NCBI RefSeq assembly: GCF_036373705.1
Contig: NC_089850.1
Span: forward strand, 34,644,233-34,708,232
DNA: 64,000 nt
Origin: Amia ocellicauda
Lineage: Eukaryota > Chordata > Actinopteri > Amiiformes > Amiidae
Direction of reading: 5' to 3'
Shown here: positions 44,989 to 58,193 of the stretch, piece after piece
Layout: each line of letters starts with the position of its first letter
How positions within the stretch are numbered: position 1 is the first letter of the stretch
Position numbers and translations under genes: made by a program
The notes under the pieces: generated by a model
The model's input: only the letters and a program-made list of their open reading frames with translations
What the model was told of the DNA's origin: nothing
Database searches by the model: none

Positions 44989-46367
44989 CACTGAGGGAAA
45001 AAAGTATTTGATCCCCTATCAATCAGCAAGGTGTCTTTTATACAGGTAACTCTCTTAAAGGTAGTGCTCCTAATCTCAGCTCATTACCTGTATAAAAGAC
45101 ACCTGTCCACAGAAGGAATCAAACAATCAGATTCCAAACTCTCCACTATGGCCAAGACCAAAGAGCTGTCCAAGGATGTCAGGGACAAGATTGTAGACCT
45201 ACACAAAGCTGGAATGGGCTACAAGACCATCGCCAAGCAGCTTGGTGAGAAGGTGACAACAGTTGGTGCGATTATTCGCAAATGGAAGAAACACAAAATA
45301 ACTGTCAGTCTCCCACGGTCTGGGGCTCCATGCAAGATCTCACCTCGTGGAGTTTCAATGATCATGAGAACGGTGAGGAATCAGCCCAGAACTACACGGG
45401 AGGATCTTGTTAATGATCTCAAGGCAGCTGGGACCATAGTCACCAAGAAAACAATTGGTAACACACTACGCCGTGAAGGACTGAAATCCTGCAGCGCCCG
45501 CAAGGTCCCCCTGCTCAAGAAAGCACATGTACAGGCCCGTCTGAAGTTTGTCAATGAACATCTGAATGATTCAGAGGAGAACTGGGTGAAAGTGTTGTGG
45601 TCAGATGAGACCAAAATCGAGCTCTTTGGCATCAACACAACTTGCTGTGTTTGGAGAGGGAGGAATGACCCCAAGAACACCATCCCCACCGTCAAACATG
45701 GAGGTGGAATCATTATGCTTTGGGGGTGTTTTTCTGCTAAGGGGACAGGACAACTGCACCGCATCAAAGGGACAATGGATGGGGCCATGTACCGTCAAAT
45801 CTTGGGTGAGAACCTCCTTCCCTCAGCCAGGGCATTGAAAATGGGTCGTGGATGGTATTCCAGCATGACAATGACCCAAAACAGACAGCCAAGGCAACAA
45901 AGGAGTGGCTCAAGAAGAAGCACATTAAGGTCCTGGAGTGGCCAAGCCAGTCTCCAGACCTTAATCCCATAGAAAATCTGTGGAGGGAGCTGAAGGTTCG
46001 AGTTGCCAAACGTCAGCCTCGAAACCTTAATGACTTGGAGAGGATCTGCAAAGAGGAGTGGGACAAAATCCCTCCTGAGATGTGTGCAAACCTGGTGGCC
46101 AACTACAAGAAACTTCTGACCTCTTTGATTGCCAACAAGGGTTTTGCCACCAAGTACTAAGTCGAAGGGGTCAAATACTTATTTCCCTCATTAACATGCA
46201 AATCAATGTATAACTTTTTTGAAATGCATTTTTCTGGATTTTTTTGTTGTTATTCTGTCTCTCACTGTTAAAATGCACCTACCATTAAAATTATAGACTG
46301 ATCATTTCTTTGTCAGTGGGCAAACGTACAAAATCAGCAGGGGATCAAATACTTTTTCCCCCCACTG
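44989..46367 (+). mobile_element. Tc1/mariner element, family A, copy 2 (defective)
   Basis: It is flanked by TA. The left terminal repeat is cut short: after about 25 bases the sequence jumps to the internal leader, losing roughly 200 bases. The right terminal repeat is complete. The transposase has a frameshift. Confidence 0.92.
45148..46160 (+). pseudogene. Family A Tc1 transposase with a frameshift
   Basis: From ATG 45148 the frame matches the 337-aa protein until about 45852. There one G is missing compared with the intact copy ('ggatggtattcc' for 'ggatgggtattcc'), and the rest continues in another frame to 46160. All three catalytic motifs remain readable across the two frames. Confidence 0.92.
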
Positions 46368-46369
46368 TA

Positions 46370-46843
46370 GATCTCTCTGGCTCTGTCATGGGGTTGATAT
46401 GGCTATGCCTGGTTGCAGGGCCTTATCTAGAATGTAGCCATTGCTTACTACTGATAGCCACGTTCAGGGCTCTGCCGCTTCACACCCAAGTATGTGCTGT
46501 CATTTTCCAGGACACTGATCCAGAGAGAAAACTAAGAATAACAATAAAAGAAAGAATATGTAATCAGACCGGGTTTCATGGCTTTTTACTACAGAGCAGT
46601 TTGATTATTGCTGCACAGTTTACTTATTTGAATAGCACAAATGAGTTGTTTCTATACAGTTCCCTTTAAGAGCTCAATATTGACACATTTGGTTAAATCC
46701 CTCTCACTTTGTAACTTTTACTAGGAAGTCAAATTGAGATTTTAAAAGTTGGTACATGTGAGACACAGCCAAAAAGTTAAACAACAACATGGCTGGGGAG
46801 TTTGTTCCATACTCTTTGTGTATGATATAAAACACAAGAGCTC

Positions 46844-46888
<45 letters not shown>

Positions 46889-49016
46889 TGATAAGAAAAA
46901 ACTACATTAAAGACTAGAAAACTTTTTAAAACTCTTGCCCTTGTCAACTAAAAAAGCATGCCACTGACTCTTGAATTCAGCTACATGTCATTGTGACTAG
47001 GTTTAATTCAGACTGTAAGTTGTTTATGTACATGGGTAAATTACTTATGATAGCCTAGTATACTACTATAAACCAATGTTTTATTGTCCTTCAGGCTACA
47101 ACATTTTGTATAACAAACAATGGTGAGTGCCATATTCTGAGTAATGTACTTAAACTAGTGCTAATCATGCTCTGAAACCATAGAGAACAATGTGAAATCT
47201 GGATGAATGGCAAAGCACAGCCATAAACTGTCAACATAATCAACCTGAGGTAGAAATATAGATGTCTAATTATTTTGAGCACTAACCTTACATTTCATAA
47301 AGAAAAGCATTTCATTCTAAGCAATTGTTAGGTGTATCAAGTTAGTTCACTGTAATGATTGAAATGATTGAAGTTCATTTCTTTAGCACACTCACAGAAA
47401 ACCATTTTTTTTCTAAACAGTTACTAGATAGCCAGTTTAGGCCTTCATCTTAGTTATTTCTAATAGCCAGTAAAAGCCTAATAAAATAACATTTAATTCA
47501 AGCAATAACAGAGTAGCCTAAATATACAAGATATCTTAAAGTACAAGGCATCTGAAAGTTGTGTACAGTCTCAATGCTTATAATGCTGTGGATTAATTAA
47601 ACTGAAAATGGTCAAAACAGACACTGGACAGAAACACCCTCTGAGACTGAGAATTCATGTTTCTGCCCTTGTGTTACAAGTCACTGACAAACTGTTGACA
47701 CAGTGCACAAGGGTGTCAGGGTGAGTTTTGTTTAATGTTTTTTAATTATTATTATATAGTATTTGTTATTTTTCTATATATTTGCAATTTAAAAATATGA
47801 TACAATTATGTTTAACACCTTAAATCAAAAGTATAAACCACATTAACGTACATAGTAATACAAAATGATACATATGATATAAAAAAACACGCCTTAGCAT
47901 TTTAGGGGTTGGAGGCTGATTTGAAAATGTGGTAAAGTTTTGAAGCCCTGGCCTAGAGTCATTTTAAACCCCAGCGCACAGCAGTGTCTAAACCCTGCTA
48001 CCCACAGTCAATGCAGTTGTTAGCTCTGTATTAGACAAGTGTCTAAAAGTTGCATGAATAGATTAATAGATTAATAATACCCCGGTGCTACTGGTAAACC
48101 TTTAAGTTTACATAATATTTTTTGTAAGTGTTGGAACATGTTGAGGATGAACCTATCTGTTTCTGTTTCTGTTTCTGTGTCTGTAAAATAAGCCATTTTA
48201 CAAAACATAGAGTTTGTATTGATTTTTCAGAATTTCAGAGTTTTGTAGAATGCAGTCTTGGGTCATATAAATACAACATTGTGCTTATTTCTGTCTGCTG
48301 TGCGTGTTTCCTGAAGACTGATTGCATTTTTCACTATGTAGTTTGCAGATTACTCCTAGAAGTCATATAAATAATTTTACAAAACATAAACTTTGCAGTA
48401 AAATACCATTTGTGGTTATTATATCCTTGCAATGTGGTCCCTATTTCTGTGTTTTGTATGCGTTTATATAATAATATATAATTATATATAATAATAAGGT
48501 ATTTCCAAAGGAATAGAAACTTAAGTGTTTCTCACTTTATTTACAATATATACCGGATGTACTTTGTTGCCAGAATCGTGTATAACTTTGAAAAAGAAGC
48601 CAACAGTAAAATACTTAATAGAATATATATGGAATATGTTGGAAATGTTATGGAATGACATTACTCCATACAGGTCAGTGTTTCTTTCTGTCCAATGTTG
48701 GTGTTGTGAGCCAGTGATTTCAAGTATTGTTTGGAGTCTTTTTCTACTTCTGAGTATGTTTCATGTTGTAAAATCATGTTGTAAAATGCTTGTTTGTCAC
48801 AATAAAAGTCACCATCATGTGTGTGTTTGTGTATTTTCTTAATTTGAGCATGAACAAATTATATTATATATGCATATATTATATATTATTTTACAAATAT
48901 TATTATTCACAAATTCTGCTTCACTTTGTCTCTCTAAGAAAAGTGGTGTACATGTCTTTAGTGTCTATTGATAAATAAAACGATTATATATGTGTGTGTG
49001 TGTGTGTTTGCTACTA
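46370..49016. other. Intergenic DNA, nothing recognised
   Basis: This 2.6 kb holds a (CA)n run at about 46846-46885 and TA-rich stretches near 48470 and 48860. There are no splice-bounded exons. A 119-codon frame starting in the Tc1 end at 46310 does not look like a real protein. Confidence 0.5.
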
Positions 49017-50233
49017 CACTCACCTAAAGGATTATTAGGAACACCATACTAATACTGTGTTTGACCCCCTTTCGCCTTCAGAACTGCCTTAATTCTACGT
49101 GGCATTGATTCAACAAGGTGCTGAAAGCATTCTTTAGAAATGTTGGCCCATATTGATAGGATAGCATCTTGCAGTTGATGGAGATTTGTGGGATGCACAT
49201 CCAGGGCACGAAGCTCCCGTTCCACCACATCCCAAAGATGCTCTATTGGGTTGAGATCTGGTGACTGTGGGGGCCAGTTTAGTACAGTGAACTCATTGTC
49301 ATGTTCAAGAAACCAATTGGAAATGATTCCACCTTTGTGACATGGTGCATTATTCTGCTGGAAGTAGCCATCAGAGGATGGGTACATGGTGGTCATAAAG
49401 GGATGGACATGGTCAGAAACAATGCTCAGGTAGGCCGTGGCATTTAAACCATGCCCAATTGGCACTAAGGGCCTAAAGTGTGCCAAGAAAACATCCCCCA
49501 CACCATTACACCACCACCACCAGCCTGCACAGTGGTAACAAGGCATGATGGATCCATGTTCTCATTCTGTTTACGCCAAATTCTGACTCTACCATCTGAA
49601 TGTCTCAACAGAAATCGAGACTCATCAGACCAGGCAACATTTTTCCAGTCTTCAACTGTCCAATTTTGGTGAGCTTGTGCAAATTGTAGCCTCTTTTTCC
49701 TATTTGTAGTGGAGATGAGTGGTACCCGGTGGGGTCTTCTGCTGTTGTAGCCCATCCGCCTCAAGGTTGTACGTGTTGTGGCTTCACAAATGCTTTGCTG
49801 CATACCTCGGTTGTAACGAGTGGTTATTTCAGTCAAAGTTGCTCTTCTATCAGCTTGAATCAGTCGGCCCATTCTCCTCTGACCTCTAGCATCAACGAGG
49901 CATTTTCGCCCACAGGACTGCCGCATACTGGATGTTTTTCCCTTTTCACACCATTCTTTGTAAACCCTAGAAATGGTTGTGCGTGAAAATCCCAGTAACT
50001 GAGCAGATTGTGAAATACTCAGACCGGCCCGTCTGGCACCAACAACCATGCCACGCTCAAAATTGCTTAAATCACCTTTCTTTCCCATTCAGACATTCAG
50101 TTTGGAGTTCAGGAGATTGTCTTGACCAGGACCACACCCCTAAATGCATTGAAGCAACTGCCATGTGATTGGTTGGTTAGGTAATTGCATTAATGAGAAA
50201 TTGAACAGGTGTTCCTAATAATCCTTTAGGTGA

Positions 50234-50236
<3 letters not shown>
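49017..50236 (-). mobile_element. Tc1/mariner element, family B, copy 4 (defective)
   Basis: It is 1220 bp with TA at 49015-49016 on the left; the right end runs straight into a TG/TA microsatellite. One base is deleted in the transposase. Confidence 0.92.
49049..50088 (-). pseudogene. Family B transposase with a frameshift
   Basis: The N-terminal 200 or so residues read from 50088. At about 49470 one G is missing ('aagggcc' for 'aaggggcc') and the C-terminal part continues in another frame. Otherwise it is close to the intact copy at 26932. Confidence 0.92.
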
Positions 50237-50296
<60 letters not shown>

Positions 50297-51050
50297 TACA
50301 TAAATATGTAATGAAATGCAATACATTCATATGATCTATGTTAAGTCTACATTTGAGCATTCACAAATTTAACAAAAATTATAAGTACAGGGCTGGTCAA
50401 AATATACATATATAATTCTATACATTTCACTAAGAAAGTGTCTGTTGATGAATATAGCATAAGATATATATGTGTGTTTGTTATATATATATACATATAT
50501 ATATATGTATACATATATATATGTGTGTATATACACAATGAGATGCAATATATTATAAAAAGTCTATACATTTCTTAATTGATTTTTTCTCATCTTTTAA
50601 TTTTGCTAACAGTATCATCCTAAGCCTAAACATATAAACTAAAAACACATGGATTATATGTCTGCTTGGGTTCGAACCCCACTCTGGTAAATACTTTTTA
50701 AATTTTAAACTTTTCATAAAACATATAACCTAAAATAAAATAATTTTTAACTTTTTGTCATTCTCTTTTTATTTTTTAATTTGCTAACACTGTATCATAA
50801 AACATGATAACCTAAAAAATATATAAGTATTTAAAAATGTGTTAGTCTTTTTTATTCTTTAATTTATTTTACCAACACTGTACCGTAAAACATATAACCT
50901 AAAAGAAAATAGAAAAAATATATATATATATATATTTTACTAACACATTACCATACAACATTATAACCTAAAATAAAATAAGTATTTAAAACTTTTTTTT
51001 TTCTTTTTGTTTTAATTTTTACTAACACAATATCATAAAACATAACCTAA

Positions 51051-51104
<54 letters not shown>

Positions 51105-51286
51105 CATAAATATGTAATGAAATGCAATACATTCATATGATCTATGTTAAGTCTACATTTGAGCATTCACAAATTTAACAAAAATTATAAGTACAGGGCT
51201 GGTCAAAATATACATATATAATTCTATACATTTCACTAAGAAAGTGTCTGTTGATGAATATAGCATAAGATATATATGTGTGTTTG

Positions 51287-51323
<37 letters not shown>

Positions 51324-51808
51324 TGTATGTGTGTATATACACAATGAGATGCAATATATTATAAAAAGTCTATACATTTCTTAATTGATTTTTTCTCATC
51401 TTTTAATTTTGCTAACAGTATCATCCTAAGCCTAAACATATAAACTAAAAACACATGGATTATATGTCTGCTTGGGTTCGAACCCCACTCTGGTAAATAC
51501 TTTTTAAATTTTTAACTTTTTGTCATTCTTTTTATTTTTTAATTTGCTAACACTGTATCATAAAACATGATAACCTAAAAAATATATAAGTATTTAAAAA
51601 TGTGTTAGTCTTTTTTATTCTTTAATTTATTTTACCAACACTGTACCGTAAAACATATAACCTAAAAGAAAAAAGAAAAAAAATATATATATTTTACTAA
51701 CACATTACCATACAACATTATAACCTAAAATAAAATAAGTATTTAAAACTTTTTTTTTTCTTTTTGTTTTAATTTTTACTAACACAATATCATAAAACAT
51801 AACCTAAA

Positions 51809-51839
<31 letters not shown>

Positions 51840-52025
51840 ATCTATATATATGTATTTAAAACTTTATTTTATTTTTCTTTTATTTTTTATGTATTTTACT
51901 AACACTGTACCATAAAACATTATAACCTAAAATTAAATAATATATAGGTAGATAGATAGATGTATTTAAAACTTTAATTTCGTATTCTCTTTATTTTTTA
52001 ATTTACCAACACAGTATTATAAAAC
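50237..52025. repeat. 806-bp tandem duplication built from shorter units
   Basis: The segment at about 50296-51060 recurs at about 51102-51830 (offset 806) with few differences, flanked by (TA)n. Inside each copy a unit of about 85 bases with core 'cataaaacatataacctaaaa' repeats four to five times, so this is a higher-order array. A further partial series runs to 52025. Each copy also holds 'gggttcgaaccccactc', a tRNA T-arm-like word. Confidence 0.88.
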
Positions 52026-52256
52026 ATATAACCTTAAAAGCACAGTTTAACCCATTAAACAATACACCCCCACACCAACAGGGTGTGGTAGCGGTGACCT
52101 GTTGTCAGGTGGCCCTTGCACCCTCATCAAGATGGATATCATCCTAACAAAATGGCTACCACCTTCTCAGATGACCTTGTGACCTTACCAAGATGGATGT
52201 CAGCCATTTTGGATGACATCCTAAGGCGGGACTTCCAGTTTTGATTACTAAATCTG

Positions 52257-52979
52257 TAATACTGCACTTAACACTGTATGCATGTACGTGTATATTTAAT
52301 ACATTTAGCTGATTGATCTGTGCAACATTAATCATACAATTGTGCATAAAACGGAGTACGTAGACTACATTAACTCAAGTTCGTGTCCTGTATGAGCAGC
52401 AGGTCTTTCATGAAAGCGTTTGTCATTCCTGTCCTCTATACCATAGCCTGTATGTCAATGCACGTTTCAATGCCATGGATGTGGTTAAATATAGCGCACA
52501 TCTAGTTTTACTATCACAGACAGGTGTGTCAGAAAAGCTTTATTGACTGGCCTGGGGTAATCGTAAAGCACGGGTACCTGGGGTAATATACTCGCCTACA
52601 CCGCTGTATTGATGACCGGGCTTTTCACACAGATTCAGAGCTCGGGTATTGCAGTGCGTCTGCTCTGCATGCAATATAAACGCAGCTTCACTGAATATTG
52701 TGAATATATGTCATATGTGTGACTGAACTCAGAAAGGACTGCATTGGTATGAATACAGGCTTGAATGCAGCCTTTAAAGTAGTGTTCATGTATGTTAAAA
52801 AAACTGCAAGACCGTATGCTGTAGGTTCTTACATTAACAGCGTACATATGTAGCCACTCGATGCACAATTGTATGATTAATGTTGCACAGGTGAATCAGC
52901 TAAATATTAAACATATACACGTACATGCATACAGTGTTATACTGTTTTAATCATTGTATTAAGTGCAGTATTATAGTGT
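52257..52979. repeat. Inverted repeat with 100-120-base arms
   Basis: 'cattaatcatacaattgtgc' (about 52326-52345) is mirrored near 52862-52882. The match extends through 'gtatgcatgtacgtgtatat' and 'actgcacttaa' to the outer edges. The spacer is about 500 bases without a recognisable gene. It may be a foldback or MITE-type element. From 52026 to 52256 there are also 'caagatggat...' words of unknown origin. Confidence 0.7.
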
Positions 52980-53419
52980 TATACAGGCTCTATCCTTCTC
53001 TCCTCCTTCAAAACGAATTCCCTCCGTCGCTCTTTCAAACCTGCAGGGCGGTTGAAAGCGGACTCCTCCTCTTTGCAATTTGATTGGATGGATTCAACGA
53101 CTACCCGAGGTAGTTTTGTGAGTCGCAGGCTCAGCCACATGGTTTAAAATGTGATTTGGATTTGAAGCAAAGAAAATGTTAAATACATAATAAAAGTGTA
53201 TGCAGCCTCAGTATATAGTGTATGCTTCTCATATGTCTAAGAGCCAGCTCGCACAGCAGAGGACCCGAATCTATTTATAAACATATAAACAAATTAAGAT
53301 ATGAATAATCAAAATATTTACATGAATAGAATTAACTAATTCCAACTCACTCACAGCAGCCGAGGAGAGAGAGGAAGGACAGCTGTGAAAACAACAGCTG
53401 GAAAATGATTATATGATGC

Positions 53420-53745
53420 AATATTCTATTTTGTCTGTCAGATTGCATTCGTTTTGAATTGTTACATTTATATGCACTTTGCTTATATGCATTAAAAAAG
53501 TTATACTTTAAATTCACGTGTATTAGCATCCTTCTTTTTTACATTTATTTCAATTAATGGGATGCTGCTGTTTTGCAAATTGTTATTTATTTTTCTTTGA
53601 TAAGGTGCAATATGCTGTTATGCTGTTCAGATTGTATTAGTTTTGAATGGTTAGATTCATATGCACTTTGTTTGTATACATTAAAAAGTTAAACTTTAAA
53701 TGCAAATGTTTAATAGCATTCCTTTCATAACAAACCAATGCATTT
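53420..53745. repeat. Diverged tandem duplication, period about 193
   Basis: 'cagattgcattcgttttgaa' at about 53440 and 'cagattgtattagttttgaa' at about 53628, each followed by 'catatgcactttg' and 'gttaaactttaaat'-like words, show two diverged copies. Confidence 0.7.
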
Positions 53746-54049
53746 TTAAATACATTGCGGTTAAGGTAGAGTATGATTTCATGTAATAATTTAATTAGAA
53801 TTGTTTTAACAAAAATCATAGTCAAACTATCGCAAACTGTTTGACTTTATTGTTAAAGAGCCGTTTGGTAGCCAAAAGAGCATTGCTAATGTTAGCAATG
53901 TTACAATTTCCCAAATTACTTAGCTAGCAGCTAGCGTTAGCTAACGTTAACTAATTTGGCTCAGACTACAGTGCGTGCGGACGCCCGCAGTTTCACGCAG
54001 CAATGACGCAGTGACGCAATTCGAACGGGCTGCGCTTATTTCTGGGATA

Positions 54050-54640
54050 TTCTTAAGAACAAAAGAACATTAGAAAGTTTACAAACGAGAGGAGGCCATT
54101 TGCCCCATCGTGCTCGTTTGGTGTCCATTAATAACTGAGAGATCCAAGGATCCGCTCCAGTCTGTTTTTAAATGTTCACAAACTTTCAGCTTCTACCACA
54201 TCGCTGGGGAGTTTGTTACGACTCTCTGTGTGAAGAAGTGTCTCTTGTTTTCCACTTTGAATGCCTTGAAGCCCAATTTCCATTTGTGTCCCCGGGTGCG
54301 TGTGTCCCTGCTGATCTGGAAAAGCTCCTCTGGTTTGATGTGGTCGATGCCTTTCATGATTTTGAAGACTTGGATCAAGTCCCCACGTAGTCTCCTCTGT
54401 TCCAGGGTGAAAAGGTTCAGTTCCTCAGTCTCTCAGTAGGACTTTCCCTTCAGACCTGGAATAAGTCTGGTTGCTCTCCTCTGAACTGCCTCTAGAGCAG
54501 CGATATCTTTCATGAAGTGTGGAGCCCAGAACTGTCCACAGTATCCAGATGAGCTCTAACTAGTGCATTGTACAGTCTGAACATCACTGCCCTTGTTTTA
54601 AATTCTACACTTTTGACAACGTACCCTAACATTGTGTTTG
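54050..54640 (+). repeat. Old interspersed repeat, about 590 bp
   Basis: The series 'aggaggccatttgcccc', 'ctctgtgtgaagaagtgtc', 'gacctggaataagtctgg' and 'ctctaactagtgcattgtac' follows an order I recognise from a repeat family widespread in sharks, sturgeons and gars. A small decayed copy is at 11985. I cannot confirm the family name; a CR1/L2-type LINE 3' region or a SINE derived from one is possible. Confidence 0.6.
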
Positions 54641-56366
54641 CCTTTTTATTGCCTTTTTATCTTGGTTGTTCCATGGTGGGGATAAGGTGGGGCTAACGAT
54701 TCTTGGTGGGGCTGTAGGTGTCCTGTTTCAGTTAACTGCTTATGGTTTGATACAGCTCTGTCTCTACATATTGTATTCATTTTGTATATGTCTTTCATTT
54801 TATATTATTAGGTGTGAATTTGGATACTTTAGTTAACTTTGTGATGTAGATAAACACAGTGTGTTAGCTTAACTGCTGTTAGCCTAGTCTTATGCTAGTT
54901 GTTAGTGGGATTAGTGGGAGTAATATTTCATACTATCTTTCAGTGTAGCTGTTTAAACAAATGCATTAAGATTGTAGTAAGATATGTGAATTATCTTTCA
55001 TCGACTCAAATACCGATGTATCTAGCCTTTACTTTAGAGTAGATTGAATTATTTCTTATGTAGACATTGTTGTTTTGTTGTCCAGTTTCACGCTGTTTCA
55101 TGTTATTGATCCCTGTGGAAATGAAGATCGTGTTTCCGGTTCCTTGATGTGAAGGTGTTGAAATATGCACAGTAATGCATACGGAGAACAGTACACTATA
55201 CTTCAAGGCCTATGACACTTGCCATCCCAATGTAACTTAATGACATTACTTTGACATGAAATGTGCTCTGTATTAAACCATTCATGTTAATACACTGAAA
55301 TAAAATATTAAGTACACCATGGTGTGTTCTGTGGTTTTAACATTATTCTGTAATTTTCTTTTCCTGGATTTTCACATGCACACACAAACACCTGCACACA
55401 TCTACAGCAGGTTATATACTGAATAGATTATATGCGTTCATGTGCATTTACCTCTTGAGTACATGTTGTGCATTTCACTTTCAGTGCATATATAATGGCA
55501 TCATTTAGCAAGAATGTCAATGGAAATAACTATAAAACATGAAAGGAAATGCTGAAGGTGAAAATACTTCTTTATTACTTAATGGAACCATAACAGAGTT
55601 ATAGTAAGGTGTATATATAACTGTTAAAGATACGCCTTTTAGAGTTATAAATAACAATAAATATCACAAATAAGTCCAGGCTGGGGGTAGAAACCCACAA
55701 CGTATGGCAGGCAGGGGAAGCCCCTTGCCTTTAAGGTAGCTGCAGTCTTGGGGAAGATCATTTCATATACAGTCAGGAGTTGCTTTCACAGAATACACTT
55801 GGGATTCACCACACACATCAGCTGGGTATGACTGTCAAGCACCAGCAGCCTGATGTGACTGCGCTGCGCTCGGTGGTTTAAAGGGCTCTGAATTCCTGCA
55901 GCGGTGCCAGGGCACAGGTTTCCCATTCAGAAACTGGCTGCTCTCACACACTTATATGATTCTGGCTATATCGGCAATCGACACAGGCACATGTTTGCAA
56001 ATTAAATAACATGCTAATGAAAAGTACCCTCTTGGAAACAGCATCCATATCTCAAATGTACTTTATTATATATATGCAACACAATATATTAAATATTGTG
56101 TTGCGTTTTGTTGAACACCTTGTGTAGTTTCTGCTCTCCCCGAAACATTCAGGAGTTTGCCTTATGCTCAGTAATGAAACCGCATCCAAATAAGTCATAT
56201 AAGCAATATGACTGGGTACATTTATTGCAAAAAATAAAATGCATTGAAATATATAATGTTATTAATATCCATTTTATTATGTATACAATTATATTTGGGA
56301 GACACGCTGGTGCGCCGCACGCCTAAAGCGGATGCTAATAACAGGAAGTAACAGTAACGTCGTGAG
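54641..56366. other. Intergenic DNA, nothing recognised
   Basis: No gene or familiar repeat was found in these 1.7 kb. Confidence 0.5.
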
Positions 56367-57359
56367 CAGGGTTGCCAGACACTTCTCTCAAAATTCCCCT
56401 ACTGGTGGAAAAAAAATCCCCCATTTTCAACTGTTTTCAGAAATTTTCCCCCATAAGTAAATGTGAATAAACAATACCATTTTTTTTGTGTGTGTATTAT
56501 TGGGTATACCTTGCACGGATAAAATGTGAGAATAAATGCAGTTGCCAATGAAAAATGCTTTACAAACTTAGGCTTCCACAAATAGAGCATCCAGACAGCC
56601 CTGTTCTTGCTGACATTGTACATGTTGCTGTTCAACTTCTGCAGCATCTGTGGAGTTGGCTGAAAGCTCCTGCAGTCCTGTCCCTTCCACTCCGAGCAGT
56701 ATGTGACTTGCAGCAGACTTTCCAAAGTCTTGGACTGAAGTCTGTTTCTTAGTTTTGTTTTCATCAGTGTGACAGTGCTGAAAGTAGTTCCATTGCTGCA
56801 GTTGAAATTGGTAGAGTTAACATGGTGAGGGCAAGCTCACTACCACACTGCTTGTTCCCGGCAGCATCCGTGTCTTCGCACACCCCAATCCAGAAGGATG
56901 ACTCATCAGCTGTTTTGTTCCAGGCCTTGTTGGTTAAATTGGACCAGTGTTGTTCAGTTCCTCCTATGTCTTGGCTTGCATACCACCTGGAATTCGTTCG
57001 CAATAGCTGTGATGGGTCTCTTGATCTGTGATAATGCCTCTTTTGGGTGCAGCATGTCCAGTTTTTCCAGTATGTTGATGTTGGGTGGCAGTCGAGCCTT
57101 CAGTTGATGTGCCATCTGCACCAGCATCGCCTTGCACTTCTCCTTCCCTGACTCTACAGCCCCTTTAAGCCTGTCTGCATAGGAAGTGAAATCATAACAT
57201 AATCATAACTAGTAGAAAGAATGAAAAATATGAATAAAATATTACAGAAATCCCCCATTTCAATCTGAATCCCCCCATCTGAAAAATATTATCCCCCATG
57301 AAATCTTTCCCCTATTTTTCCCCCCATGGCTTTGATTTCCCCCCAATCTGCCAACCCTG
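56367..57359 (-). mobile_element. hAT transposon remnant with transposase tail
   Basis: The ends are CAGGGTTGCCAGA and TCTGCCAACCCTG (inverted, 12 of 13). Flanking octamers GTCGTGAG and GTCGCCAG agree at 6 of 8. At 993 bp it is far shorter than an autonomous hAT and has lost most of its interior. C-rich 'atcccccat' words recur near both ends. Confidence 0.88.
56564..57003 (-). pseudogene. hAT transposase C-terminal dimerisation domain, broken
   Basis: The frame to about 56775 reads SELALTMLTLPISTAAME, the start of the hAT dimerisation region. One missing base after 'atggaac' then shifts the frame, and the next frame continues with MKTKLRNRLQSKTLESLLQV. The catalytic part of the protein is absent. 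Confidence 0.85.
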
Positions 57360-57677
57360 GTCGCCAGTATGGCAAGCCAGCGAGCTCAGAAAGCGCGGAC
57401 CGCGGGCGATTAATCGTGAGTTTCGCGGGTGGGGCCAGCGATTATGGCCAGTTTACGAGTTTGAATGAGGTTTAGGTCGCCATCAACCGACAGATCTTGC
57501 GATCCCCCAAAAAGGATAATAAAGGAAAGAACAAGAGCCTTTACCGCAACTTGGAAAATCGCTCTTTTGTTTTGACCGTGTGGACAAACTCTGGCAATAA
57601 GGACATGATAAAAACATGGTATTTGGGACCCCAGAACAGCCCAGAAGGAGCGGTTAGATTGTACGTGTCAAGTGAAC

Positions 57678-57756
57678 ATGGCGGACATTAAAGCGCAGGC
57701 GTTGCCGTGCAGGCAGACGAGACAGCCGACGTGTATACAAAATGAATCAGCTCTCG
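57678..57756 (+). CDS. Candidate alternative first coding exon
   Basis: ATGGCGGAC in good Kozak context (AAC before ATG) opens 26 codons plus one base, ending at a CTCG|GTGAGA donor. The leftover single base fits the phase of the MROH copy B exon at 59385, which starts with GC. It could instead be the first exon of an unrelated gene or a chance fit. The 57360-57677 upstream stretch is moderately GC-rich and otherwise unremarkable. Confidence 0.35.
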
Positions 57757-58193
57757 GTGAGATCTTTTGAATTCATTATTATACAGATACACTTAGCAGT
57801 ATTGTGTCTGTAGGCTATTACAGTCGTGAAGATATTTGTGTTTGACACATTCATTTGTATTCCACAAATAAACTGGTATTTCGTTATATGCCTATGTGTT
57901 GTGACATATAATGTAGGCTATTCTTTGTATATGTACAGTTGATTATGTGTGTGTTTTTTACGATAATATCACGTATTTTGTTTTTATTTTCCAAAGAACA
58001 GCATTTTGGCAATTTAAACACAATTTAATCGTATTATAATACAATCTGAATGTTGTCATATAATGGTACTGCTGTATATTTACGACAGTTGCTTTTCATT
58101 GTGGGTAGAGGGTGACTTACGTCAGTCCGGAAGTGAAACGCATTACTCAATAATTCATGTTTTTCACGCGTTATTTATTTATCAATGCATATA

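Noticed and set aside
46310-46669. 119-codon frame as a gene
   Set aside because: It starts inside a Tc1 terminal repeat and has no family resemblance or splice context.
50660-50700. tRNA gene at the 'gggttcgaaccccac' word (also at about 51473)
   Set aside because: It is only a T-arm-like stretch in AT-rich repeat DNA, with no cloverleaf.
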